From NCBI GenBank assembly GCA_905250075.1, contig CAJNOP010000516.1, positions 87,233 to 151,232 on the forward strand: a DNA stretch of 64,000 bases, given 5' to 3'. The notes below the pieces were generated by a model, which saw only the letters and a program-made list of their open reading frames with translations, searched no databases and was not told where the DNA came from. This stretch comes from Rotaria sp. Silwood1 (taxonomy: Eukaryota; Rotifera; Eurotatoria; Philodinida; Philodinidae). Of this stretch, positions 35,487 through 46,192 are shown piece after piece. Numbering within the stretch: the first letter of the stretch is position 1; each line of letters begins with the position of its first letter. Made by a program: the position numbers and the translations under genes.

Positions 35487-38400
35487 TTAATGTTTTCGTC
35501 GTCGATCATCATATTTTTTTGTTGATTTCGTATATTCAGAATATTGATCATAATTAGAAGATTTTTTCTTTTTTTGTGAACGTGATTGAGATGAATTTGA
35601 TGATGATGATGAACGACGACGATGTTTTTTATGATGATGATGATGTTTTTTATTTTTATGATCATGTGATGAAGATGATGATAATACTGGACTTCTATCT
35701 CTAGTAGATTTTTTGTCTTTACTTTTATTTGATTTATTATCATCATCAACATTTTTATTTGTAGATTTTGTTAAATTAATTGAAACTAAAATAAAATAAT
35801 AAATTTTATTTGTTGTTGTTCTTTTTTTTTTGTATGATAACGATTGCTTATTAGTAGAAAATTTTTAAAAGTTTGATATATTTCTATAAGGTTTACTATA
35901 TACTAGACTTTTGTCCAAACATCCTTATTAACTCATTCGCGGCGGGTTTTTTTTTGGTGAGAAATGGATGTGGGTGTAGTAACAAAGACTCACACCGACA
36001 TCCTCCTTAGATACTGTTATCAAATTGCACTTGGAAGCATATTCATACGGAGCATATACTGAAAAACCTTACCGTCCCATATATGGGACACCCGCCGCGA
36101 ATGGGTTAAATATATTAATGAGTGTAAGCTAATATATATATATATATATATTCTATATTAATATTGTTTCATGACATCTTACTTACCTTCTTCTGCACAA
36201 GAAGGAAAAAGCGAAAATGTCGTACTTCAAGACGACTATGTCATAACTGTGCATCAGATCTGTTTAGCTATTTCATGTCTCCTATCGACCTGTGTTACAG
36301 TATATTAGTCGGAATCCAGCCTGTGTAAGTCTATCTGACAATAAAGTCCAAATACTTCACCGTACTTCAACTTTAAAAATAAAATGAAGTATTTGGGCTT
36401 TAAAGTGAGGATGACTTATGTAAGCTGGACTCTGCTAATATATCGTAACACAAATCGATAGGAGACTTGAAATAGCTAAACAGATCTGATACACAGTTAT
36501 GGCTTAGTCTGAAAGTACAGCACTTTCGCTTTTGCTACTAGCAGATTTTCAATTATCCAAAAATTCACTGACAGAACTTTTGATTTGTACATAACTATTT
36601 ATTGTTAATGCGTGTCGATAATAAGAGATGATTTATCGTTATATATCACAATTAGTTTGAAAGAAAGGAAAAAAAAAGTTATTTTCAATTCAGCAGTAGA
36701 CGTCAACTTTGCAAATCTTATAATGCTCGTCACGTTATATCAAATCTCATTGAATTTTATTCTCAATATTCGTGCTATCTTTTTTCACATAGATTTACAC
36801 TCTCGATCCTATACTTAAATGCGAATGATTCCATATGATCAAAAGGAAATATATCGATTCGTTCACTCTACTTATATAGATGAATTTAGTCAAAATAAAA
36901 ATTGAACAATGTAGAAGATTAATCATTTTTGATCATAATAAAGTAATTCTCTTGTTTATCTTTCTCTACCTATTTTCCAGATATTTTTCACATGATTTTG
37001 ACAGATATACATGTTATAGGCAGTTGCTCCTTTTACAATAATTAAGATCAAAGTATTAAACATAGCGAATAAATAAATAAATCTAGAAAATTTTTCTGTA
37101 AAGAAATTTTGTTTTTTTTTGCATTTCCTTTACAAGTTTAAAATTGGTTTTTGTTGTCAAAGGCGACTACACTTGCGCAATCAATTATCAATAGAAAATA
37201 GATTTATAAAGGCAACAAACATTATCAAGCAAAGATATTTTTATAGAAATCTTCGATTTATAGATTATCAATACTTTTATCAGATGAGCCAAAAAAAAAA
37301 ATTTTTTCTAATACAAAACATATTTTCTAACTCAATTAAATCTTAGAATTGTGTAGATTATTAATCTAACTAATAAATTTATCTAATTTACCATTATCTT
37401 GTTTTATTGATGTTCGAATAGGTGATTTCTTCATTACAGTTATATCTATAGTCGATTGAATTTCTGTATTATCATCATCATCATCATCAGAATCAGATCC
37501 AGAAAAGCCTAGAATATAAAAATAGAAAATTTAAATAAAAAATTTTCAATTACTTTGTATAAGACTTGAAAGTCCTGAAGCTTTTCGAATAACAGGTGTT
37601 GATAATTCAGCTAAACAAAATAATATTTTTCATTTAATATAAATGATCCAAAAAAAAAAATAGAAGAAGAAATTCATTTACCTTTACAATTTAAATAAAT
37701 TTCTTTAGCAATAGATGCTAATTCTTCATTTGTTACTTCAAGTAACAATTCTGTCAATGTACGACGTAATTTAATCATCTATTAAGATGACAAAAAAAAA
37801 ATTAACTATTAAAATTACATTAACAACAAAATTTTCTCTTACAAATTGTTCTTCTTTATCTATTTGATCATCTTCGATGAATGTCGTCGTCGTCGTCGAA
37901 TTCGATGGTGATGATGGTGAATGTGTTCGTCTCGGAATTGCACTTACATTTAGCTGTTGTTCAGTCGATTTGTCATCATCCTTTGAAATGTTAGAAGAAA
38001 ATAAGATGATATGAAACACATTGTTCTTTTTTTAAATGTCCAATCACAACAACCCACAAAGCGGCTCCGTCGAGTGACAATTGGTGTTGAAGAAATCAAT
38101 ATTGAATTTGGTTCTTCATCTTCATTTTGTTCAATTTCTTCATCAATATTGTCGTTGTCGTTGTCGTCGTCATCATCATCATTGAATCTTGTTGTTGATT
38201 CGTGGAATTTTTCATTGGTATTCGTCTCATTTTCATCATCTTCTTCATCATCATCATCATCATCATCAAATTTCTTTTTTTTTTTTTTTAAAATAATTTT
38301 TTTTTTTTTAATTAAAAAAAAAAAAAAACTTACAGAAGAAGAATCATTTAATAAATGACTATTATCATTACTACTTGTATTTTGCATTTTTTTTTCTTTT

Positions 38401-39904
38401 TCTTTTTCGATTCTACCTAATTCATCTCGAAGCCAAGCGGGAATTTTTCGTCGCTTTGCATTCACATTACTACCACTTGGAATATTGATCATTGTTGATA
38501 CGGGTGGTTCAACAACTATAATAATATTAAAGTTTAGATTAATTTTAAGAGAATGACTCTCTCTCTCTCCTCTAAGATAAAAGCATTGTGCATAGACTTA
38601 TGATTAGATAATCAGAATTTCTCTTTTAGCACATGAAAAGGCATTGCCACTGTTTCAGAAGGTAGAATTTTAATAGAGCTCATCAAATCATATTTTACTA
38701 CAACCTATTGTAGATGTCTTCGAAAATTTAATAGCTACATACAAACAAATAAACCTATGTTCTTTAATGAATGAAAGGTGAGAGCAAGCAGTTATAAGCT
38801 AATCTTTGTCTACTTGCTAATTAATCAAAATGGATAAAATATAAAATAGGTTCATTGTGATATTGTACTATGTATGATTTTTACTAGTTTTATTCAAATA
38901 CATACGAGGTAATATAGGGACAGGAGGAACTGGCATTGGTGGAGGTACGGGTTTTTGTCCATAAGAAGATGGTAGATCCATTAATGATGGTATAGATGTA
39001 TTAAAATTTGTATTCATCATTCGTTTATCAATAGGAGGATGTTGAAATGATGGTGTAGGAAATTGAGCTGACATTGATGATTGTTGAGGTGGCACAGGTG
39101 GTGGAACTGGAGGAGGTACCGGAGGTGGTGGTGGTACTGCTTGTTGAGTAGTATTGTTTGATGGCCAAAACTTATGACCACCAAAAGATGAAGCCATATC
39201 CTATAGAAAAAGAAAATTTAATTTTGTTTTTTTCTTTTTGTTACTAACTGGTTGAATAGGAAATAACGATTGATTATTTGTCATATTAGGTCTCCATTGA
39301 GGTCCACTTGGCATCATAATTGGAGGTGGTGGTGGTGGTGGCGGTAATGGTTGTCTCCAAGGTGAATCTAAATATTAAATAGTTTAAATATATATCATAA
39401 AAATTTTTATTATAGAAAAAAAAAAAATAAATAAATATCAATAATAAGAATAATTTCATTCCATTAATATCTTTCGTCTTCATAGATTTTCTTTTCATAT
39501 TTCTGAAAAGTCAAGTTGAAGACTTACTTTCAATATTTGTCATCGTTAAACTTTCCTGAGTGGTATTTGAACCAACCTGTAGCTGGTGATGGTGTGAAAC
39601 AATGCCAAGTTGTGTTGGCGGTAATGGTGGAAATGTCATTCCAATGGGTGGTGGACCAGGAGGTGGAATAGGTGGTGCATTAAGTAGAAATTGAGGTGGT
39701 GGTGGTGGCGGCGGCGGTGGAGGTGGTAGAGGTGCTTGTTGCCATTGAGCTTGTTGTTCTCTTTGTTGCATCCAACTATCCGCTAAAGCACTCCAATCAA
39801 CTATAAAAACAAATAAATAAAAAGTTAATATTTAATAAATAGATTAAATAAAAACCATTTGATGTTGATGTATTATGATTTAAAGGCCAATTTGTATTAA
39901 ACAT
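35487..39904 (-). CDS. PNISR: PNISR homologue (Arg/Ser-rich nuclear speckle protein), 11 exons
   Basis: Exons 39904-39856, 39800-39528, 39367-39249, 39200-38906, 38515-38334, 38273-38058, 37980-37843, 37778-37682, 37610-37554, 37508-37392 and 35785-35487 give 613 residues. It starts MFNTNWPLN and VDWSALADSWMQQRE, as in vertebrate PNISR (WPLNxQQ, IDWAALAQAWIxQRE). Then come polyproline tracts, KRRKIPAWLRDELGRIEKEKEKK (PNISR core), acidic Asp/Glu runs, SRFDDD, TLTELLLEVTNEELASIAKE and a C-terminal Ser/Lys/Arg/His-rich tail. PNISR is an SR-like protein of nuclear speckles. The acceptor of exon 6 is AAAG and the donor before it GTGGGT, chosen by frame and homology. The last intron (1.6 kb) contains two transposon relics. 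Divergent from the GTSF1-like pair. Confidence 0.9.
35932..36105. mobile_element. 174-bp piggyBac-like MITE (TTAA) in last PNISR intron
   Basis: Flanked by TTAA at 35928-35931 and 36106-36109. Ends CTCATTCGCGGCGGGT and the complement of CCCATTCGCGGCGGGTGTCC. Just inside the right end is the palindrome GTCCCATATATGGGAC. TTAA duplication with CCC-type ends is the piggyBac hallmark. Confidence 0.88.
36207..36532. repeat. Fold-back element with about 140-bp imperfect arms in last PNISR intron
   Basis: Left arm about 36207-36350, right arm about 36395-36532, sharing CAGATCTGTTTAGCTATTTC, TCTCCTATCGA and complementary AAATACTTCA/TGAAGTATTT at the centre. Identity is roughly 80-85 percent by eye. 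No ORF. Confidence 0.82.
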
Positions 39905-40233
39905 ATTATATTAAAGCTATTAAGAAGAAAATTTAATATGTAATAATCTTGCTTTTTTTGCTTTCTTTTATTGTCTGTTACTTTCTTCTTACACGATACA
40001 ATTCGATTCGTCAAATGAAAATAAAAACTATTGATTAAACAACAGAGGGCGCTTAAACAAAAGTTTTATTTTAAATAAAAACTAAAGAAAAAAAAACAAA
40101 ACGTTTATTTATTTTTTCTATTAAGAAAAAAACAAAATTTCTTTTTTTTTTTTTTTGAAATTAAACAAAATAAAATGACTCATTGTTTGATTCTAACGAA
40201 GTTCTTTTTTTTTGTTTCTTTTTGATTTTAACT
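39905..40233. promoter_or_regulatory. Divergent promoter region PNISR / GTSF1-like
   Basis: Only 329 bp separate the two ATGs, so both promoters must lie here or in the neighbouring transcripts. AT-rich with poly-A/T runs; no defined box can be assigned. Confidence 0.45.
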
Positions 40234-40512
40234 ATGTCGACAACAGTATTTGATGAAGGTGAATATGTAACTTGTCCATTTGATTCATCACATAAAGTAC
40301 TTTCGGGTAATTTTAAACATCATATTAATCGATGTTCACAAGTTAGTTAAATTAATACATATCATCAAAAAAAAAAAACAATTTTCTTTTTTGTTTTATA
40401 GAATCATCCAAATGTAAAAAAAATTAAATGTCTTTTTAACAGTACACATAAAATAGTACCTAATAAATATTATGATCATTTATGTGAATGTCCGGATAAT
40501 CCTGCAACTTAA
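40234..40512 (+). CDS. GTSF1-like protein with two CHHC zinc fingers, gene 1 (2 exons)
   Basis: Exons 40234-40341 and 40402-40512 give 72 residues. Two perfect U11-48K/GTSF1-type fingers C-x5-H-x9-H-x3-C: CPFDSSHKVLSGNFKHHINRC and the one starting CLFNSTHKIV and ending HLCEC, joined by a linker beginning QNHPNVKK as in animal GTSF1 (KNHPxV). GTSF1/Asterix proteins bind tRNA-like RNA and license Piwi-clade nucleases. It lacks the usual acidic C-terminal tail, stopping right after the second finger. Its stop is 58 bp before the ATG of a second GTSF1-like gene. It could instead be the 5' part of one longer gene, but no donor joining them was found. Confidence 0.85.
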
Positions 40513-40570
40513 TTAATGAGCCTTTTTTTTTTATTAATGACAGTTTTGTAATTTTTTTAGATTAAAAAAA

Positions 40571-41683
40571 ATGCCTGTTTATTGTGATCCTGATGATTAT
40601 TGGTAAGATAAAAGTGTTTCATAGATGAATAGTTTTTTTTTTTGTTTTTTCTTTTTAAAGGCTTTGTCCATATGATCTTAATCATAAAGTATTAGCAAAA
40701 CGTTTTCAATATCATATTATGAGATGTGCTAAAGTAAAAAAAAAAAAAACAAAAAGAATAGTTTTTATAATATAATATTTTATTTTCAAAGGCTAATCCA
40801 CATATTCGTCGTGTTAAATGTTCATTTAATGCAACACATTTAACAACACCAAATGAATTATTTAAACATATGTCAACTTGTCCAGATAATCAAACTGTAC
40901 ATGATGCTATTGCTCGAGGCATGAGTGATTTTAGTAAGAATTAATTTTAAATATTATCATAAAAAAATTTATGATTTTTTTGTTTTTGTTTCTAGATTGG
41001 GAAGATCATTCATCTGATAATAATGAACGACAAATGGCTGTTATTATGAATGGTGAAGATTGGGATCGAGAAGCACATACAGGAAATATTTTTAATGATG
41101 ATGAATTACGACAACTTAATGGGTGAATTATAAATTTTTTGTTTTTTTTTTTCATTATCTTTGAAATTTTATATTAGACAAAATGAGATGTGGTCTCATT
41201 CGATAACACCGTAAGTGATTTCTTTTTTTTTTTTGGTGTGTTCTTAAATAATTGAAATTTATAATAGAGCTGTACCAAGTACAACAATTCCATCTCGTCC
41301 TCAATCATCTTATTTAGATCGTGATGGTATATTATCATCACGAGAATCACCAAAACAAATACCACAAACAATAGCTTCATATGAACCAAAACGAACTAGT
41401 GTTTGTAAGAGATTTTTTTCTATTTTTTTTTTTTTTTTATGAATCTTTTTTAATAATTAGATACTATCGGTGGATCAATAAATCAATCAAATAGTGTAGC
41501 AGATGCTAGTCTTGAGTAAGATTTTTTATTTTAAATATGAAATTTTTTATTATTTATTTAATTTAAAGTTCACAATTTGAAAATATTCGTCGAAATATGT
41601 TAGCAACTGGAGTTGGTCGTGGTCGATTACCAACAACACCACATCCGCCTGCATTTAGTAATCGTTCAGTTTCATATGTATGA
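40571..41683 (+). CDS. GTSF1-like protein with two CHHC zinc fingers and long tail, gene 2 (8 exons)
   Basis: Exons 40571-40602, 40661-40733, 40792-40933, 40996-41122, 41178-41210, 41268-41404, 41461-41515 and 41569-41683 give 237 residues. The fingers start CPYDLNHKVLAKRF and CSFNATHLTTPNEL and end HIMRC and HMSTC, both C-x5-H-x9-H-x3-C. The tail contains acidic and Trp residues (NWEDHSS, GEDWDRE) that resemble the GTSF1 Piwi-binding tail, and a Ser/Pro/Arg-rich end with VGRGRLP. Likely piRNA-pathway cofactor. A pyrimidine run ending TTTTTTTAG sits 10 bases before the ATG, so the message may be trans-spliced. Confidence 0.88.
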
Positions 41684-42095
41684 ATTTTTTTTTTGTTTAA
41701 ATTAAATCATTTTATAATTTACTAGTAGATTGAAAGTACATTCGATACTTAGACAAAAAAGAGCATTGGATAGAGATTTTTTAGCCTTAGGAATTGTTTA
41801 TACATATTCGAGATTATTATTACTAAATATATTTATTTTTGAATTTATATTTTAGAGATCATAAATAATGTTAAACTGATGGATTTTCTTTCAATAATTT
41901 GTTGGATATAAAACATGTTTTCTTTTTTGTTTCTTTTTGTATTATTTCTTTAGTTTAGCTATCTATTATGTATAATGTAAGATTTTTTTTCTTTTTTTTT
42001 TTTTTTTTTTTTTTTCTAAAGAAAATATTTGAAGAACTTTAAATAAAAAGAAATGTTCAATATTATTTGAACAAATATAAAATATATATTTGTAG
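41684..42095. other. Intergenic, no gene seen
   Basis: 412 bp between GTSF1-like gene 2 and PCID2 on the same strand, with a long poly-T run at about 41986-42016. Confidence 0.5.
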
Positions 42096-44310
42096 ATGTC
42101 TAATTTAATAAATGAATTACAAAAATATTTAGATGAATTTAATGAAGGTATATTTTCTATGAATAGTTCATTATTATGTAGTCTATTAAGTATAAGACAT
42201 AAAGTTCATATTGAAAAATTTTCTTCATCAAATACATGTGATCTATTTGAAAAATATGGTCGTGTTGTACAAGGTTGGAATATTATATTAACAAATCATA
42301 TTAAAATATGTCAAACATCATTATATAAAATATATTTAAATGATATAATACAATATCAATATTTAGTTTGTCGTTCATTACTTGATCTTATTAAAGAAAG
42401 TAAAAATAAAAATTGGCATATACCAATTCTTATATTAACATTAACTGAACTTCGTCTTTTAACTAATTATTTTACAATAAATATATCAACTGATATAAAT
42501 GGACGTATAAGTCCACCAACACAACGTATTGCTGAATTATCAATAAATAATGATCGACAAATATCTGAAACACATGTAAATAAAACAATTGAATTACTTA
42601 CAGAAGCATTTCGTGTATGTACAAGTGATCGTTGTACAGAACAACGTTTATCAAAAAAATGGGGAGCTATACAAATACTTAATCAATTACTTAAATTATG
42701 TCATAGAATAAAACGTTATGAACTTGGTGAACAATTACTTTCATTTGCTGAACAATCATTAGAATATAGACATTATTTATTAGAAGATCAAAAAATGACA
42801 TATGATTATTTTTTAGGTTAGTTAAAAATAAAATTATTATAATAATAATTTTATTTTAAAAATTTTCTTCAAATATTATCAATTAATTAATTTGATATTT
42901 TTAACGATTCTAACGAAGAATTAAATGATCTGCAATAGTTTTGAATATCCCTATTCAGTCAACCATATAGTTTATGTTGTAAGATATAGAATTTCATTTT
43001 TATATTGAACAACGAAAATCTTTAGACTTTTTGTTTTGAATTCAAAAAACGAATAATGACACAAGGTTATTAGGAAAAAAAATTGCTCTTCGAATCATCT
43101 TTTCTCAAATAGACAGCTGCACCCAAGCAAACAAACGTTTGAGGAAACACACAGAAATTGGCCTAAAATCGGCTAAAAGTGTACGGTTTTGGCTCACACT
43201 CCCAACTGTGAGCCGAAAACATCCATTTTTCGCCCTTTTTGTGCGTTTAAACGCATTTTCTCAAAAGTTTGTCTGCTCGGGCAGTTGTATGTGTGAATAT
43301 ATTTTTATTGGCCGTCAAGAAGACTTTATTTGACAAACAGTAGAGCGAAAAATTTTCTAACTATTCATAGAAGTCACCTAAGATTCGGTTAGGTTTAGGT
43401 TCTGATATTTCCGACTATAGCTAAGCGCAAAATTCTTCCTTTTTATTCATCAACTGAATATGTCCGTAATCAAGTATCAAAACTGTATGCGTAATAAAGA
43501 TCGTCATACGTACACTCTGATATATATCATTTAAACTGGAAAACAAAAGTTCAAGTTTTCATAATTCTCATTTTACAAGATAGATTTTCACCCAATAAAT
43601 TTATTTATATTAAATAATGATGGAATTATATTTCCAAAAAAAAATGACTCATGTAATGTTAGTGCTATAAAAATGTAGAAAACAATAATTAACAATTGAC
43701 TTTTGTTTTTTGAAGATAAAAAAATCAAAATTTTAATTTTTTTATATTAGGAAAATCTGCCTTATTCAAAGATGATTATCGAAAAGCAACTGAATGTTTT
43801 GATCCAATATTTCAACGTTGTCCACAATTTATGAAAAAAAATAAATCATCTATATTAATTCATTTATGTATATCAAAAATGCAATTTGGTTATACACCTT
43901 GTTTAAAAATTATTTTAAAATATAAATTAAATGCTTTTTATGATTTACTTATATCTATTAAACAAGGACAATTATATGAATTTGATCAATATATTAAAAT
44001 AATACATCATAAATATTTTTTATCTAAAGGTTTATTACTTCATATTGAAACATTATATTTATTGGCTGTACGAAATCTTTTTCGTCAAGTATGGTTATTA
44101 ATGAATAAAGAAAATAAAATATCAATTGAAATATTTACACGTGCATTAGAATGGAGTAATCATGGTCAAACATGTGATCAAATAGAATGTGCAACATTAT
44201 TAGCTACATTAATTTGTCAAAATCGTATTAAAGCTTATATATCTTATAAACATATGATAGTTGTATTAAGTAAAGAAGATCCATTTCCTAAAATACAACA
44301 GATTATTTAA
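42096..44310 (+). CDS. PCID2: PCID2 homologue (PCI-domain subunit of TREX-2), 2 exons
   Basis: Exons 42096-42816 and 43751-44310 give 426 residues (human about 399). LTELRLLTNYF, AFRVCTSDRCTEQRLSKKWGAI, then DYFLGKSALFKDDYRKATECFD, KNKSSILIHLCISKMQFGYTP, a PCI winged-helix part with YRNLF-like AVRNLFRQVWLL, GYIS-like AYISYKHMIVVLSKEDPFP near the C-terminus: all align with PCID2/Thp1. It joins GANP and DSS1 in TREX-2, which couples transcription to mRNA export at the nuclear pore. The 934-bp intron holds a MITE. Exon 2 with 240 bp of intron is duplicated at 63137-64000. Confidence 0.94.
43112..43288. mobile_element. MITE-like inverted repeat in PCID2 intron
   Basis: About 175 bp with 30-bp imperfect inverted ends: CAGCTGCACCCAAGCAAACA at the left and, complemented, CAACTGCCCGAGCAGACAAA at the right, both continuing into TTTTGAG-like sequence. 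The inner palindromic part has GTGAGCCGAAAAC. No certain target duplication. Confidence 0.6.
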
Positions 44311-44372
44311 TATATTCTTGTCATAAAAAATATTTTATTTGGAATACAATAGATCTTTAGGAAAAATTTCAT
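43508..44372 (+). repeat. Segment duplicated at 63137-64000
   Basis: Covers the last 240 bp of the PCID2 intron, exon 2 and 60 bp past the stop. Very close to the second copy, including noncoding sequence. Confidence 0.93.
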
Positions 44373-46192
44373 TTATTTTAATATTGATCAATTGAATACA
44401 GATACTATATTCATATGTATTGATATCAGTATTAATTTATTAGCAGATATAAAAGTATTCGGCTCATGTTTTTGTTTTTTTTTTTGTTTTTATTTAGATA
44501 TTATCATTTTTATTATATTTTTTAAGAACAATAACATTGAAAATTGATATCTAAAATAGAAGCTTACTGTCACAAAATAAAAATACTTAAATCTGTGAAC
44601 AAAATACATGTTCATAAAATAATAATTCATTATTATCTACTTTCGATTTTTCATATAGTAGGTAATTGAACGCAAAATTTGAGTCTACACAAAGAAAATT
44701 GACACAATGTATCTAGCGAAAATATTCTATGAATTAATTGAGCCATACACAATATTTCATACAAATCATCATTAATGGACCAAATAAATAGATAAGCATT
44801 CGTATAATTGAGAAAAGCTCTCAATAATGATTGTACTAATTTTTCAGCATTTTTTTAATGCCCAACGACTAATACCAGCTCGATTCAAAACAATAATCCA
44901 TTTTCCAATAAATATCCGTTCTATTGTTGATGGTTTACTGAATCACTTATTTTGACATCGTTCATAACAAAAGAATATTTCTTTGAAATTCGAATGTAAT
45001 TCAAAATTATTCAATATGTTAGACAAATTCGTCGAATAAAGTTAAATTCACAATGAGAAAACACAAATTGATCTCGATGCAATTCCTTGTTTTCTGATGG
45101 ATGACGATAATAATAGTAGATGTTGTTGGATGAAAAGTTTTGTTTTTAATCCATTCAATATAGTTTTTATTGAATAGGGGGTGACAGAAATTTGTTTCGA
45201 CCATAAAAAACGGAGTTCTCAATAGAATATTGATTTGGAAATAGAGATAATGGTATAGACTGAAGTACATAAGTGCACTACCGTAATGTAGTGAATGAAT
45301 AAAATTCTTGAATTCTGCCGCTACTGATCATCGAATGAATATTATTGACTGAATCAAGCCTTGAATCCATGACAAATGACAAGTTTCTAATAACAACAAC
45401 AGTAACAAAAATCGAAACTCTTTTTTTATTTTAAAGTTCGCTTTGTCACGATTATTTCTATGGGAACGTCGACCGATATCTAACTTTATGTTAAATGGTA
45501 GAAAATTCTCTCCAATTTGTACGGTTAACGGTTCTGCTACTTGTTTAGAATTTTGATGATATTTCGTCTCACAATCCACATGTTATTTTGCATTGCATGG
45601 TCACTTTTTCATTTGATTTGTTTAAACGGTTTTTTTTTCATTCTATGTATAACAAGAACGGGTTGAAATCTTTCAATTATCTAAATATATTTTATTTCGG
45701 CTTATAGAGTCAGTTCATTAGGTTTTTTTTGTCAAAGAGAAAGAGTAGAAAGAAAAACTGTTCGAATTAAAAATAATAGAAAAACCAAACTCTATAAAAT
45801 TGTACACGTCGTTTTTCAAATAATCTTTTTTTTTTGTCAACCTTTTATTAAAACGATTCAAACGTTTTCAATCAATCAATTGCGATGGTAAACAAATGCT
45901 AGATAATATTTGTTCCGAAAAATGTGATCGAATCGATTGTCGTCCTGTAACAAATGAATTCTGTTGCTCCTTATTTTTTTAGTGACTCATACAAGATATG
46001 ATGATTATATATCATGTTATTACACCATCAATCTGTAATTTATCATACAAGTCATGTAAGTTTTGCTTCATTCTCTGGAGTCTATGGATACCGAGAGAAT
46101 AACATTCACATACATTGATTTGAATTATAAATTCAATATAATTTTGTTGATTAATATTAGATTGAATAGTAGAACACTTGAATTGATCCGAT
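44311..46192. other. Intergenic, no gene seen
   Basis: 1.9 kb AT-rich spacer between PCID2 and the F-box gene. The minus-strand ORFs at 45019-45270 and 45328-45579 have no recognised domain or splice partners. Confidence 0.5.

Noticed and set aside
35408-35752. 114-codon minus-strand ORF rich in His/Ile
   Set aside because: Out-of-frame shadow of the last PNISR exon (Ser/Lys/His-rich tail).
37950-38492. Single 180-codon minus-strand ORF through acidic and poly-Lys/Phe stretches
   Set aside because: Two PNISR exons with a 60-nt intron (38274-38333) read through; homology to PNISR on both sides supports splicing.
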